Part shown: one piece after another, positions 42,591 through 51,918 of the stretch | How the letters are laid out: every line of letters begins with the position of its first letter | How positions within the stretch are numbered: the first letter of the stretch is position 1 | DNA from: Streptomyces longwoodensis | GTDB taxonomy: Bacteria > Actinomycetota > Actinomycetes > Streptomycetales > Streptomycetaceae | Direction: 5' to 3' | NCBI RefSeq assembly: GCF_001514125.1 | Contig: NZ_KQ948549.1 | Span: 707,257-771,256 of the forward strand | DNA: 64,000 nucleotides | Made by a program: the position numbers and the translations under genes | Notes under the pieces: generated by a model | Database searches by the model: none | Seen by the model: only the letters and a program-made list of their open reading frames with translations | What the model was told of the DNA's origin: nothing

Positions 42591-43811
42591 TCAGACGGCC
42601 ACGGGTCCCGGCTCGAGGCGCCTGCCGCGTACGGCCCACGCGGCGACGGCCGGCATGGCGGCCCCCACCAGGGCGAAGCCCGCGGCCATCACGAGCCAGC
42701 CGAGCGTGCCGTGCTCGACGGCGAGCCAGGTCAGCAGCGCGGGAGCGATCAGCTTGCCCAGGTCGGAGCCCATCGCGTAGGTGCCCTGGTACTGGCCCTG
42801 CGCATGGTCGGGGGCCAGTCCGAACGACATGCCCCAGCTGCCCGCGGACTGCCGGATCTCGCCGAGGACGTGGGCCAGGGCGCCGGCGATCAGCAGGACC
42901 GAGGCGAGCAACAAGGAGGGCCGGCCGCTGAAGGCGAAGACCCCGCAGGCCAGTGCCAGGCACAGGGCGCCCGAGCGGGAGGCCCGGGCCGCCGAGGAGG
43001 GCTCGTCGGTGCCGCGCGCCGCCCTCACCTGCAACAGGACCACGGCCACGGTGTTGGTGATCAGGATCGCGGCGATCATCCAGCGGGGTGCGGCCGTGTG
43101 GTGCAGCACCCAGATCGGCAGGACGACCTCGAGCAGCACGTTGTGCATGGACAGCAGACCGTCCAGGACCACGAACGTCAGGTACGGCCGGTCCCGCAGC
43201 ACGATCAGGGCGGGTCCGCTGCGGGCCGGTTGCGGCTCGACGACCGGGAGCAGCAACGACAACAGGCCGGTCAGCAGGTACGTGGAGGCGTTGAAGACGA
43301 CGGCGGCCCGGTAGGCCGGGCCGGAGTCCACGGCGAGCAGGACGCCTGCGAGGACGGCGCCGAGGGAGACGCTGACGTTGCTGGTGGCACGCAGGTGGGC
43401 GCGCACGGCGACGCGCTGCTCGGGCGGGACGAGGCCGGCCACCACGGCCATGCGGGCGCTGCGGCTGGCGCTGTACGCCAGGGCCTGCACGGACACCACC
43501 AGCAGGTACATGCCAAAGCCGTGCACGGCGAGGAGGGCGGCGGTGAGCGGCCCGAGGGCGAGGAACGACCAGATCTGCACCGAGCGGGGGCCGAGGCGGT
43601 CGGCCAGGTGTCCGGTCGGTGTGCTCACGGCTAACGCCACGCCTGCGGCCACGCCCACGCCGACGCTGAACTGACCGGGTGTCAGGTGCAGGACGGTCAT
43701 GGCGTAGATGGCGTTGAGCGCCATCCACAGGCCCTGACCCAGGGTGTGCACCAGTGTGATGCCGGAGAGGAGCCGAGCGGGTCCCTTCGGTGGAAGCAGT
43801 CGGCTCAGCAT
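42591..43811 (-). CDS. MFS transporter, probable exporter of the cluster product
   Basis: A 406-residue major facilitator protein with about twelve membrane helices. The loop 2-3 signature region reads STPTGHLADRLGPRSVQIWS, a variant of G-x-L-a-D-r-x-G-r-r. The protein begins MLSRLLPPKGPARLLSGITL. A GTG at 43844 would add eleven residues coded partly by AAA and AGA, codons rare in this genome, so I prefer the ATG at 43811. It lies upstream of the NRPS on the same strand. In small biosynthetic clusters an MFS protein usually exports the product and gives self-resistance. Confidence 0.8.
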   Translation of the reverse strand: MLSRLLPPKGPARLLSGITLVHTLGQGLWMALNAIYAMTVLHLTPGQFSVGVGVAAGVALAVSTPTGHLADRLGPRSVQIWSFLALGPLTAALLAVHGFGMYLLVVSVQALAYSASRSARMAVVAGLVPPEQRVAVRAHLRATSNVSVSLGAVLAGVLLAVDSGPAYRAAVVFNASTYLLTGLLSLLLPVVEPQPARSGPALIVLRDRPYLTFVVLDGLLSMHNVLLEVVLPIWVLHHTAAPRWMIAAILITNTVAVVLLQVRAARGTDEPSSAARASRSGALCLALACGVFAFSGRPSLLLASVLLIAGALAHVLGEIRQSAGSWGMSFGLAPDHAQGQYQGTYAMGSDLGKLIAPALLTWLAVEHGTLGWLVMAAGFALVGAAMPAVAAWAVRGRRLEPGPVAV

Positions 43812-44155
43812 GCGTCCGCCGTACTGGTTTTTTCTTTTGCGCACGTCAGGATCTCTGGCACGCCCCTACCTCTCGTTCAGCGCCATTGCCAACGACAAGA
43901 TTCGGGTATTGCCCCCGTAATCCGAGGCCGAGATCGTCGGCCTCGCGGGGTCCATCGAATCGGCGTGCCGGTGCCGTGTCCAGAAAACTCACATGTGATG
44001 CCGATCACAGTGGAATATTTCCCACCTGTGAAGTGCGCTTCCTGGCAAAGAGAAGGGGAAAACGGATTAGTCTGCTGCGATGACAAACAGCGAGCTGGTG
44101 GTCGACCTGCTGAAGTGATCGAGGAACCGGCTCGCCGTCGGGCCGCCCGCGCGGG
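43812..44155. other. AT-richer gap upstream of the MFS gene
   Basis: About 340 bp with lower GC than any flanking gene. It contains a Crp-type palindrome (43994-44009) and A-rich stretches such as GAAGGGGAAAACGG near 44052. A 12-codon open frame (44080-44118) has no properly placed ribosome binding site. I see no real gene. It most likely holds the promoter for the MFS gene. Confidence 0.5.
43994..44009. promoter_or_regulatory. Crp-like binding site
   Basis: TGTGATGCCGATCACA is a perfect TGTGA-N6-TCACA palindrome, the classic Crp/FNR-family site. It also satisfies the GTG-N8-CAC core of Streptomyces Crp sites. It lies about 180 bp upstream of the MFS start. Streptomyces Crp is known to influence secondary metabolism genes. 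Confidence 0.5.
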
Positions 44156-44509
44156 TCACAGCAGCAGGTAGAGACCCGTCACCGTGGTCAGGCCGGCACA
44201 GACCGCCAGTACCCAGGCGACACAGCGCCGCCGCAGCGTGCGGTACCGGTGCTCGTACTCGGCCCGCAGCGAGTGGCACCGGGCCACGACGCGCTCCAGG
44301 TCGTCCCGGGCCCGCTGGAGGCTGTCGGTCACGTAGTGCTGTTCGATCTGCTCCCGCTGGCCGGTCGTCAGCCAGTCGAGCTGCTCGGCGAAGGCCCGGG
44401 CGCGGGTCTCGGCCTCCGCCACCCGGGCCTGCCACAGGAGGTACCCCTCGACCTCGTTGGCGAGGTCGCCCGGCTGGCTGTCGGCCGCCTGTCCCGGCAG
44501 GCCGTTCAC
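44156..44509 (-). CDS. Small coiled-coil protein with C-terminal membrane helix, coupled to ctaD
   Basis: A 117-residue protein. The N-terminal part is a probable coiled coil ([20 protein letters not shown], then [20 protein letters not shown]). The C-terminus is a single membrane helix ([20 protein letters not shown]). The GTG at 44509 overlaps the ctaD stop (GTGA), so it is made together with cytochrome oxidase subunit I. It may assist assembly or stability of the oxidase. I know no characterised homologue. Confidence 0.65.
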   Translation of the reverse strand: MNGLPGQAADSQPGDLANEVEGYLLWQARVAEAETRARAFAEQLDWLTTGQREQIEQHYVTDSLQRARDDLERVVARCHSLRAEYEHRYRTLRRRCVAWVLAVCAGLTTVTGLYLLL

Positions 44510-46218
44510 GGCGTCCTCGTGTCGGCCTGCCGGGGTCCGTGCGCCGCGGCCTCGGCCATCGCGATGTCGGGGTGGTGCAGGTCGAACGCCGGGGACTCGC
44601 TGCGGATGCGCGGCAGGGTGGCGAAGTTGTGCCGCGGCGGCGGGCAGGAGGTCGCCCACTCCAGCGAGCGGCCGTAGCCCCAGGGGTCGTCGACGCCGAC
44701 CGGCTTGCCGTACTTGGCCGTCTTCCACACGTTGTAGAGGAACGGGAGCATCGACAGGCCGAGCAGGAAGGAGGCGATCGTCGAGATCGTGTTGAGCGTG
44801 GTGAAGCCGTCGGCCGCCAGGTAGTCGGCGTACCGGCGCGGCATGCCCTCGGCGCCCAGCCAGTGCTGCACCAGGAACGTGCCGTGGAAGCCGACGAACA
44901 GCGTCCAGAACGTGATCTTCCCCAGGCGCTCGTCGAGCAGCTTGCCGGTGAACTTCGGCCACCAGAAGTGGAAGCCCGCGAACATCGCGAAGACGACCGT
45001 GCCGAAGACGACGTAGTGGAAGTGCGCCACCACGAAGTAGGAGTCCGACACGTGGAAGTCCATCGGCGGCGAGGCCAGGATGACACCGGTCAGACCGCCG
45101 AAGAGGAACGTCACCAGGAAGCCCGCGACCCACAGCATCGGCGTCTCGAAGGACAGCGAGCCCTTCCACATCGTGCCGATCCAGTTGAAGAACTTCACCC
45201 CGGTGGGCACCGCGATGAGGAACGTCATGAAGGAGAAGAACGGCAGCAACACGCCGCCGGTGACGTACATGTGGTGCGCCCACACGGTGACCGACAGGCC
45301 GGCGATCGCGATGGTGGCCGCCACCAGGCCCATGTAGCCGAAGATCGGCTTGCGGGAGAAGACCGGGATGATCTCGGTGACGATGCCGAAGAACGGGAGG
45401 GCGATGATGTACACCTCCGGATGGCCGAAGAACCAGAACAGGTGCTGCCACAGCAACGGGCCGCCGTTGGCCGCGTCGTAGATGTGCGCCCCGAACTTCC
45501 GGTCCGCCATCAGGGCGAACAGCGCGGCCGCCAGGACCGGGAAGGCCAGCAGCACCAGCACGGCCGTCAGCAGGACGTTCCAGGTGAAGATCGGCATCCG
45601 GAACATCGTCATGCCGGGTGCGCGCATGCAGATGATCGTGGTGATGAAGTTGACCGCGCCGAGGATCGTCCCGAAGCCCGAGAAGGCCAGGCCCATCACC
45701 CACAGGTCGCCCCCGACGCCCACCGTGCGCTCGGCGCTCGACAGGGGCGAGTAGGCGAACCAGCCGAAGTCGGCCGCACCGTTCGGGGTCAGGAACCCGC
45801 CGACCGCGATGAGCGAGCCGAACAGGTAGAGCCAGTAGGCGAACATGTTCAGCCGCGGGAACGCCACGTCGGGCGCGCCGATCTGCAGCGGCATGATCCA
45901 GTTGGTGAAGCCGGCGAACAGCGGCGTCGCGAACATCAGCAGCATGATCGTGCCGTGCATCGTGAACGCCTGGTTGTACTGCTCGTTCGAGATGATCTGG
46001 ATGCCCGGCCGCGCCAGCTCGGCGCGCATGACCAGCGCCAGCACGCCACCCAGCAGGAAGAACGCGAACGACGTGGTGAGGTAGAGCGTCCCGATGGTCT
46101 TGTGGTCGGTGGTGGTCAGCCACTTCACCACCACGCTGCCGGGCTTGCGGGCCTTGACCGGCAGCTCGCTCTCGTAGGTGGCGGGGGCCGGCCCGTGCGG
46201 GTCGTTGAGAATGCTCAC
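44506..46218 (-). CDS. ctaD: Cytochrome c oxidase subunit I
   Basis: A 570-residue haem-copper oxidase subunit I with twelve membrane helices. It begins with GTG ([19 protein letters not shown]), matching Streptomyces CtaD starts. Diagnostic motifs are [31 protein letters not shown] (low-spin haem His), [20 protein letters not shown] (CuB His and cross-linked Tyr), [10 protein letters not shown] and [10 protein letters not shown]. It reduces oxygen and pumps protons in the aa3 oxidase. The other oxidase subunits and cytochrome genes are not nearby, so this is probably a second, stand-alone ctaD copy. A perfect 18-bp palindrome lies upstream. Confidence 0.95.
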   Translation of the reverse strand: MSILNDPHGPAPATYESELPVKARKPGSVVVKWLTTTDHKTIGTLYLTTSFAFFLLGGVLALVMRAELARPGIQIISNEQYNQAFTMHGTIMLLMFATPLFAGFTNWIMPLQIGAPDVAFPRLNMFAYWLYLFGSLIAVGGFLTPNGAADFGWFAYSPLSSAERTVGVGGDLWVMGLAFSGFGTILGAVNFITTIICMRAPGMTMFRMPIFTWNVLLTAVLVLLAFPVLAAALFALMADRKFGAHIYDAANGGPLLWQHLFWFFGHPEVYIIALPFFGIVTEIIPVFSRKPIFGYMGLVAATIAIAGLSVTVWAHHMYVTGGVLLPFFSFMTFLIAVPTGVKFFNWIGTMWKGSLSFETPMLWVAGFLVTFLFGGLTGVILASPPMDFHVSDSYFVVAHFHYVVFGTVVFAMFAGFHFWWPKFTGKLLDERLGKITFWTLFVGFHGTFLVQHWLGAEGMPRRYADYLAADGFTTLNTISTIASFLLGLSMLPFLYNVWKTAKYGKPVGVDDPWGYGRSLEWATSCPPPRHNFATLPRIRSESPAFDLHHPDIAMAEAAAHGPRQADTRTP

Positions 46219-46249
46219 AGGTCGTGTGTCTTTCGGTGCTCGCGGTATG

Positions 46250-46267
46250 CCGGCGCCATGGCGCCGG
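46250..46267. promoter_or_regulatory. Perfect 18-bp palindrome upstream of ctaD
   Basis: CCGGCGCCATGGCGCCGG reads identically on both strands. It lies 32 bp upstream of the ctaD GTG, in the gap to the divergent MBL-fold gene. A dyad of this position and symmetry fits an operator or a 5'-UTR hairpin; no binding protein can be named. Confidence 0.45.
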
Positions 46268-46507
46268 TCACTGGCCATCTTCGCGATGTGCAACGACGGC
46301 CGACTCCCGCAGCGTTCGACACGCGGCCGATCGGCTGAGGCGGTCACCCGAGTGGCCTACCCGGTGCCCCTGGCGGCCCGTCGGACCGGCCCCCGCGAGG
46401 ACTGACCCGCCCCGGTCCGGGTACCCCGGCCCGCACCAGGGGCGCCCGCTCGCCCGCGCCGCGGACCCGGGCCCCCCGACCCTGCGACCAGCGAAGGGCG
46501 GGCGACC

Positions 46508-47362
46508 ATGTCAGGAACCCCGGTCGGTCCCGCGGACGACGGGCTCGACGTCCACTTCATCGGCAACGCGACCGTCCTGCTGCGCTACGGTCCGCTGACC
46601 CTGCTCACCGACCCCAACTTCCTGCACCGCGGCCAGTACGCCCACCTCGGCTACGGCCTGGTGAGCCGGCGCCTGACCGAGCCGGCCCTCGCGCCCCAGG
46701 ACCTGCCCCGCCTCGACGGGATCGTGCTGTCCCACCTGCACGGCGACCACTGGGACCGGCAGGCCCGCCGGCACCTCGACCACGCGACCCCGGTCGTGAC
46801 GACGCCGCACGCCGCGCGCCGCCTCAAGGTGTTCCAGGGCTTCGCGCGCACGGCCGGCCTGCGGACCTGGCAGGGCCTGACCCTGGAGCACGGCGGTGTC
46901 CAGGCCCGGATCACGGCCCTGCCCGGGCGGCACGCCGGCCAGCGGGTGCTGCGCGGGCTGCTGCCGCCGGTCATGGGCAGCATGCTGGAGTTCGGCTCGG
47001 TGGGCCGGCCGCCCCGGCTGCGGCTGTACCTTTCGGGCGACACACTCGTCCACGACGGGCTCGACGAGATCGCCCGGCGCTTCCCGGCCGCCGACCTGGC
47101 CGTGCTGCACCTGGGCGGCACCACCCTGCCGGGCGGGTTCCTCGTCACCATGGACGGGGCGCAGGGCGCGGAGCTGTCCCGCCGGCTGGCTCCCCGGGCC
47201 GTGCTGCCCGTCCACTACCACGACTACACGGTGATGCGGTCGCCGCTGTCGGACTTCCTGGCCGAGGCGGAGCGGCTGGGGCTCGGCGACCGGATCGTGC
47301 ACTGCCCGCACGGCGGCCGGGCCCGCCTGACGGTGGCCGACGGGGCGGTCGCCATGGCGTGA
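46508..47362 (+). CDS. MBL-fold metallo-hydrolase
   Basis: A 284-residue metallo-beta-lactamase-fold enzyme. HLHGDHWD is the zinc-binding HxHxDH motif. Other ligands are His in LPGRHAGQ, Asp in LYLSGDTLVHDG and His in LPVHYHDYT. The N-terminus HFIGNATVLLRYGPLTLLTD is typical of the UlaG/NAPE-PLD-like branch. The substrate may be a lactone or phosphodiester; nothing nearby defines it. It is divergent from ctaD. Confidence 0.85.
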   Translation: MSGTPVGPADDGLDVHFIGNATVLLRYGPLTLLTDPNFLHRGQYAHLGYGLVSRRLTEPALAPQDLPRLDGIVLSHLHGDHWDRQARRHLDHATPVVTTPHAARRLKVFQGFARTAGLRTWQGLTLEHGGVQARITALPGRHAGQRVLRGLLPPVMGSMLEFGSVGRPPRLRLYLSGDTLVHDGLDEIARRFPAADLAVLHLGGTTLPGGFLVTMDGAQGAELSRRLAPRAVLPVHYHDYTVMRSPLSDFLAEAERLGLGDRIVHCPHGGRARLTVADGAVAMA

Positions 47363-47473
47363 GCAGCGGCCGCCGACCGACCACCTGGCAGGGCTGGACC
47401 GGCCGTCTCCGGGTACCAGGACCCCACGGCGCCCGGCGCGAAGCCGGGTGTCCCAGAGGGGAAGGAGTGACGC

Positions 47474-47620
47474 GTGTCCGCAGTGCTCGAAAGGATCAAG
47501 CGCTTCGCGAAGAGCCCGCAGGGGCGGCGCACGATCGACCAGGTACGCCGTACCGCGGCCGACCCGCGCCGCCGCGCCCAGGCCCAGCAGCTCCTGGGCA
47601 AGCTGCGCACCCGCCGCTGA
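47474..47620 (+). CDS. Small basic protein of unknown function
   Basis: A 48-residue peptide, starting GTG (MSAVLERIKRFAKSPQGRRT) and ending LLGKLRTRR. An ideal GAAGGAG ribosome binding site (47461-47467) lies 6 nt upstream. It is highly basic and amphipathic, with R-R-T-A-A-D-P-R-R-R near the middle. Small basic proteins with this R/K and Q pattern recur in Streptomyces, without known function. It could bind nucleic acid or membranes. Confidence 0.65.
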   Translation: MSAVLERIKRFAKSPQGRRTIDQVRRTAADPRRRAQAQQLLGKLRTRR

Positions 47621-47799
47621 CGTGAACGGGGTGCCGCCGCCGGTCCCACCGCGCGGCGGCACCCCGCTCCGCGTCCGGACCGCCGCTCCCCGACGATCAG
47701 GCGCCCTCGGCGTCGGTGGCGTCGGTCTCGGCCCCGCCTGACCCGTACGGTCCGTCACCACCGCGCGACGCCGCGTGGCCGCGGTGGTTCACTGGCGCC

Positions 47800-48471
47800 A
47801 TGCCTTTCGACCACTACGGCGTGCTCGCGGGGACCCTGTACGGACACCGCCGCGACGAGCCCGACGACCAGGGCCGCTGGTTCCACGTGAAGCTGGAGGT
47901 GGACGCGCCCGACGGCCGCTACCACTGTGCCGTCGACGTCGACAGCCACCAGTCCGCCGTGGGCGTGCGCTTCAAGACGTTCACCCTGGACGCCGCCGCC
48001 CTCGAACCGGCCGTGTCCCTGCCCCCGGGCTACCACGAACTGGACCGCGGGCCGGACTCCGGCGCCCTCGACCTCCTGCGCCACCCGGCGCTGGTGGACC
48101 ACTCCGGCGTCCTGTTCGAGCGGCGCCCGCCGTCCTGGCTGACCGACCTGCTCGACCTGTTCGGCTCCCGGCCCTGGCACGCGGGCAGCAACCTCGACGC
48201 GGCGACCGCGCTGGAGGGCGTCCTCGTCCTCGGGCAGCGCATCCTGGTCTTCGGGGAGCCGTTCGACAACCGGCCCCGCGGCGACGTCGGCCTGCACAAC
48301 GTGCACCAGAACCAGGGGGACCCGGCGGGCTCCCAGTGGTGGCCGGAGAACGGCGTCTGGCAGGATGGCGCGATCGTCACCCACCGTCCCGACGGCCGCT
48401 ACGACGTCTTCCTCACCAGGTTCTCCAGCCAGGCCGGTCACACGGACGGCGCGGGACACCCGCTCGCCTGA
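47800..48471 (+). CDS. DUF2278-family protein
   Basis: A 223-residue soluble protein that resembles the YukJ/DUF2278 family: the N-terminus HYGVLAGTLYGHRRDEPDDQ, then HVKLEVDAPDGRYHCAVDVD, and near the C-terminus GDVGLHNVHQNQGDPAGSQW, the most conserved block, with the closing QDGAIVTHRPDGRYDVFLTR. The function is not known. A catalytic role is possible given the conserved His, Asn and Gln residues. It stands alone between a small basic protein gene and a SpoIIE phosphatase gene. Confidence 0.8.
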   Translation: MPFDHYGVLAGTLYGHRRDEPDDQGRWFHVKLEVDAPDGRYHCAVDVDSHQSAVGVRFKTFTLDAAALEPAVSLPPGYHELDRGPDSGALDLLRHPALVDHSGVLFERRPPSWLTDLLDLFGSRPWHAGSNLDAATALEGVLVLGQRILVFGEPFDNRPRGDVGLHNVHQNQGDPAGSQWWPENGVWQDGAIVTHRPDGRYDVFLTRFSSQAGHTDGAGHPLA

Positions 48472-48655
48472 GAGGGTCGGTCCCCGTGACGGCCGTCCCC
48501 CGGGTCACCGCTGCCCCACGCGTTGTCCGGGCGCAAACGGGGAACCCGTCAGCGTTCGGTTTCGGCAGCGGCCGGACGACGAGCGAGGAACGGCACGGCG
48601 ACCTCCCCCGGCAGTGGGCCGGGTGCGCCGGCCGGAGACAGGAGGAGGCCGAGCC

Positions 48656-50368
48656 ATGTCAGGCCCGGAGGGAACCGAGACCGCCCCGCCGTCGGGCGGC
48701 TCCGTGCTGCCCGCCGGTCTCACCCGTGCCCTGGACGCGATCCGGTCGGGCGCGTACGTGGTGGACGAGCTGGGCTGCATCCTGGCGGTCAACGCGGCCG
48801 CGGAGGGGCTCCTCGGCCGGTCCGCGGCGGAACTCCTCGGCCACGACGCGCACGACCTGCTGCACTGCGACGCCCACGGCCACCCGCTGCCGCACAGCCA
48901 GTGCGCGATGCGGAAGGCGTTCCACGCCGGGCGCGCGGCGCAGGCCCGGCACTCCTACTTCCTGGCCGGCGACGGCACCGTGCTGCCGGTGTCCTGGATG
49001 ATCACGCCGTACGACATCGGGGGCGAGGGGTCGGCCACGCTCGTCGTCTTCCACACCGCGGATTCACCGGCCGAGGAGAGCGGACCCGACGGGCCGCGGA
49101 CCATAGCGCTGTCGGAACTGGAGCGGCTGGCGCTGCTGGCCGAGACCACCGGCCGGCTGACCTCCACCCTCGACGTGGACGAGGCCGTGCGCAGACTCGT
49201 CGAGCTGGTCGTTCCCCGGCTGGCGGACTGGGTCGTCGTCGACCTGATCACCGAGCGCGACGAGGTGTGGCGGCACACCGTGGTCCACGCCGAGGGCGAC
49301 GACCTGGTGGAGCTGGAGGAACTCAAGGGCCCCATGCCGCCGGTGCCGGCGCAGTCCCCGATGCCGCTGTCCCGTGCGCTGCGCGGGGCGGCCTCCACCC
49401 TGGCCGCGCCCCGGACCTACCAGCGGGAGCCCGACTCCGGCATCGCCGTCGAGCAGCGGCGCCTGTTCGACCACACGGGCATGCACTCCGCGGCCATCGC
49501 CCCGATCCGCAGCAGCCGGGAGGTGCTGGGCGCCCTGACGTTGGGCCGGACCGAGAACCCGGTGGAGTTCACCACCGACGACCTGCCGCTGCTGGAGGAC
49601 ATCGCCCGGCGGGCCGGTCTGGCGCTCGACAACGCGCGCCTCTACCAGCGCCAGCGCAAGGTCGCCGAGACCATGCAGAACCACCTGCTGCCCCAGATGC
49701 CGGGCGTCCCCGACCTGCAGATGACGGTCCGCTACCTGCCCGCGCCCGACGCCTCACAGGTCGGCGGCGACTGGTACGACGCCTTCCCGCTGGCCGACGG
49801 GTCCACCGCCCTGGCCATCGGCGACGTCGTCGGCCACGACCTGGAGGCCGCGGCCGGCATGGCGCAGGTGCGCAACATGCTCCGCGCCTACGCCTGGGCG
49901 CAGCAGGAGCCGCCCAGCCGCATCGTCGAGCGCCTGGACGCAGCGATCCAGCACATCACCGACGTCTCGATGGCCACCCTCATCTACGGCCGGCTCCAGC
50001 AGGCGGACGACGGCACCTGGCGGCTGTCCTGGACGAACGCCGGCCACCCGCCGCCCCTGCTGGTCAGCCGGGACGGCGTCACCACGTACCTCACGGACGG
50101 CCACGGCATCCTGCTGGGCACCGGCGTCGGCAAGGGCCGCCCCGACGCCACGGTGGCCCTCCCGCCCGGCTCGACCCTGATCCTCTACACCGACGGCCTC
50201 ATCGAGGCGACGGGCCGCACCCTGGACACCGGCATGCAGCTCCTCCGCAAGCACGCCGCGGCCCTGATCCACCGCCCCCTCCCCGCCTTCACCGACCACC
50301 TCCTGCGCCGGGTCCGCTCCCCCCGCAACGACGACGACGTGGCCCTCCTGGCCCTGCGCACCCCGTGA
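48656..50368 (+). CDS. PP2C-type SpoIIE phosphatase with PAS and GAF domains
   Basis: A 570-residue signalling phosphatase. A PAS domain (about 20-135: AIRSGAYVVDELGCILAVNA) is followed by a GAF domain (about 160-335) and a SpoIIE/RsbU PP2C domain (about 355-570). Metal-binding residues lie in QVGGDWYDAF, GDVVGHDLEAAAGM and the C-terminal NDDDVALLAL. An AGGAGGAGG ribosome binding site lies about 8 nt before the ATG. The domain logic is similar to the 705-residue phosphatase at 12825, but the sequence is different enough not to be a recent copy. The partner anti-sigma antagonist is not nearby. Confidence 0.9.
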   Translation: MSGPEGTETAPPSGGSVLPAGLTRALDAIRSGAYVVDELGCILAVNAAAEGLLGRSAAELLGHDAHDLLHCDAHGHPLPHSQCAMRKAFHAGRAAQARHSYFLAGDGTVLPVSWMITPYDIGGEGSATLVVFHTADSPAEESGPDGPRTIALSELERLALLAETTGRLTSTLDVDEAVRRLVELVVPRLADWVVVDLITERDEVWRHTVVHAEGDDLVELEELKGPMPPVPAQSPMPLSRALRGAASTLAAPRTYQREPDSGIAVEQRRLFDHTGMHSAAIAPIRSSREVLGALTLGRTENPVEFTTDDLPLLEDIARRAGLALDNARLYQRQRKVAETMQNHLLPQMPGVPDLQMTVRYLPAPDASQVGGDWYDAFPLADGSTALAIGDVVGHDLEAAAGMAQVRNMLRAYAWAQQEPPSRIVERLDAAIQHITDVSMATLIYGRLQQADDGTWRLSWTNAGHPPPLLVSRDGVTTYLTDGHGILLGTGVGKGRPDATVALPPGSTLILYTDGLIEATGRTLDTGMQLLRKHAAALIHRPLPAFTDHLLRRVRSPRNDDDVALLALRTP

Positions 50369-50422
50369 GCCGACGGGGCGCGGGCGCATGAGGCAGCGGC
50401 CGTCCGCCGGGCGCCCGACACC

Positions 50423-51352
50423 TCAGACGCCGAACAGGCGCGCCCCGTTGTCGTGGCACACCGCGCGGAGCCAGGCGTCGCCCAGGTCCAGGCGCTCCAG
50501 TGCCTGGAGCTGGTGGAGGTACGGGTAGGGGATGTTCGGGAAGTCCGTGCCGAGCAGGACGCGGTCGGCGAGGTCGGCGAGCCGGGGCAGGGCGCGGTGG
50601 GGGAACGGGGCCAGCCGGTCGGCGAAGTCGGTGAACGTCATCGTCGTGTCCAGCCGCACCTGCTCGTACCGTTCGGCGAGGTCCAGGAAGTCCTCGTACT
50701 CGGGCATCCCCATGTGCGCCACGATCAGGCGCAGCCGCGGGTGGCGGGCCAGGACGCGGGCGACCGGCCCGGGTCCGGTGTGCTTGCCGGGGGCCGGCCC
50801 GGAGCCGCAGTGGATCACCACCGGGACGCCGGCCTCGGCCAGCAGGCCCCAGGCGCCGTCGAGGAGGTCGTCGGCCGGGTCGTACGCGCCCACCTGCACG
50901 TGGGCCTTGAACACCCGGGCGCCCGCCTCCACGGCCTCACCGACGTACGCCCGCACGTCCGGTTCGGGGAACAGGGTGGCGGTGTGCAGGCAGCCGGGGG
51001 TGCGGCGGGCGAAGTCGACGGCCCAGTCGTTCAGCCAGCGGGCCATGCCGGGCTTGTGCGGGTACAGCATGGCCGTGAAGGCGCGGACGCCGAAGTCCCG
51101 CAACAGCGCCGCCCGTTGTTCCTCCTCGGCCCGGTAGGTGATCGGCCACTCGATGCCGCCGGTGAGCGGGCCGAGCGCGTCGAAGTAGGCCCAGACCTTG
51201 CGCAGCACGCGGTCGGGCATGAAGTGCGTGTGCACGTCGACCAGGCCGGGCAGCCCGAGCCGGGTCCAGAACCGGCGTACCCCGTCGGCTTCGGGGGTGC
51301 CGGGCCCCAGGGGACCGGCCTGGTCGGCGGGGGCGCCGCGGTGATCGCTCAT
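50423..51352 (-). CDS. Amidohydrolase-superfamily protein
   Basis: A 309-residue TIM-barrel hydrolase of the amidohydrolase-2 type. The metal-binding HxH is in VDVHTHFMPDRVL. The later ligands are in VIHCGSGPAPGK and IVAHMGMPEYEDFLDLAERY, and the catalytic Asp is in LLGTDFPNIPYPY. The family includes decarboxylases and hydrolases of aromatic or lactone substrates; the actual one is unknown. The gene is monocistronic-looking, 55 nt downstream of osmC on the same strand. Confidence 0.8.
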   Translation of the reverse strand: MSDHRGAPADQAGPLGPGTPEADGVRRFWTRLGLPGLVDVHTHFMPDRVLRKVWAYFDALGPLTGGIEWPITYRAEEEQRAALLRDFGVRAFTAMLYPHKPGMARWLNDWAVDFARRTPGCLHTATLFPEPDVRAYVGEAVEAGARVFKAHVQVGAYDPADDLLDGAWGLLAEAGVPVVIHCGSGPAPGKHTGPGPVARVLARHPRLRLIVAHMGMPEYEDFLDLAERYEQVRLDTTMTFTDFADRLAPFPHRALPRLADLADRVLLGTDFPNIPYPYLHQLQALERLDLGDAWLRAVCHDNGARLFGV

Positions 51353-51407
51353 GGCGTCCACGATCGGCCGGGGGGAGGCGGCCGGTCCAGTCCCCGGTCG
51401 TGGAGGT

Positions 51408-51848
51408 TCAGGCTCCTTCGATCTCCGTGGCGACCGGGGTGCCCGTCTCCACCGTGCGGCTGACCGTGCAGAGCCGGTCGTGGGAGCTCTTCACCGCCCT
51501 CGGCAGGATCGCCCGGGCCCGCTCGGCGCCCTCGCCGTCGGGGAACGCCACGTGGAAGGAGACCCGCAGGTCGGTGAGCCGGTTGCCCAGCTCGTCGGAG
51601 ATCTTGTGGCCGGTCACCGTCACGCGGAACGCGTCCGGCTCGGCGTGCCGGCTCGTGGCCACGTCCACGTCGACCGCCGTGCAGCCCCCGAGCGCGGCGA
51701 GCAGCAGCTCGACCGGGGTGAACTCGCTCTCCGCGTCCGGTCCGGAGGCGGCGCCGAAGGCGATCGTGCCGCCGCGGGCGTTCGTCGCGACGAAGTGGCC
51801 GGTGCTGGTGCGCTCGACCGTGACGGAGCGCAGGGAGGTGTCGGTCAT
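51408..51848 (-). CDS. OsmC-family protein
   Basis: A 146-residue OsmC-like protein. The two redox Cys positions are conserved: LGGCTAVDVDVA and DRLCTVSRTV. The N-terminus (VERTSTGHFVATNARGGTI) and central FTPVELLLAALGGC are typical. OsmC/Ohr proteins reduce organic hydroperoxides in the cytoplasm; members with this spacing are classed as OsmC rather than Ohr. It is divergent from a GlxA-type regulator that may control it. Confidence 0.88.
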   Translation of the reverse strand: MTDTSLRSVTVERTSTGHFVATNARGGTIAFGAASGPDAESEFTPVELLLAALGGCTAVDVDVATSRHAEPDAFRVTVTGHKISDELGNRLTDLRVSFHVAFPDGEGAERARAILPRAVKSSHDRLCTVSRTVETGTPVATEIEGA

Positions 51849-51918
51849 GCCGAGACAGTAATGCCCAGGGAGGAAGATGGGAGCTGAGGCAGCGCGCGGA
51901 CCACAGCGGGGTGAGCAC

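Noticed and set aside
44080..44118. 12-codon open frame MTNSELVVDLLK between the MFS gene and the ctaD operon
   Set aside because: No ribosome binding site at a proper distance, extremely short, and no similar neighbour. It lies in a promoter-like AT-richer gap.
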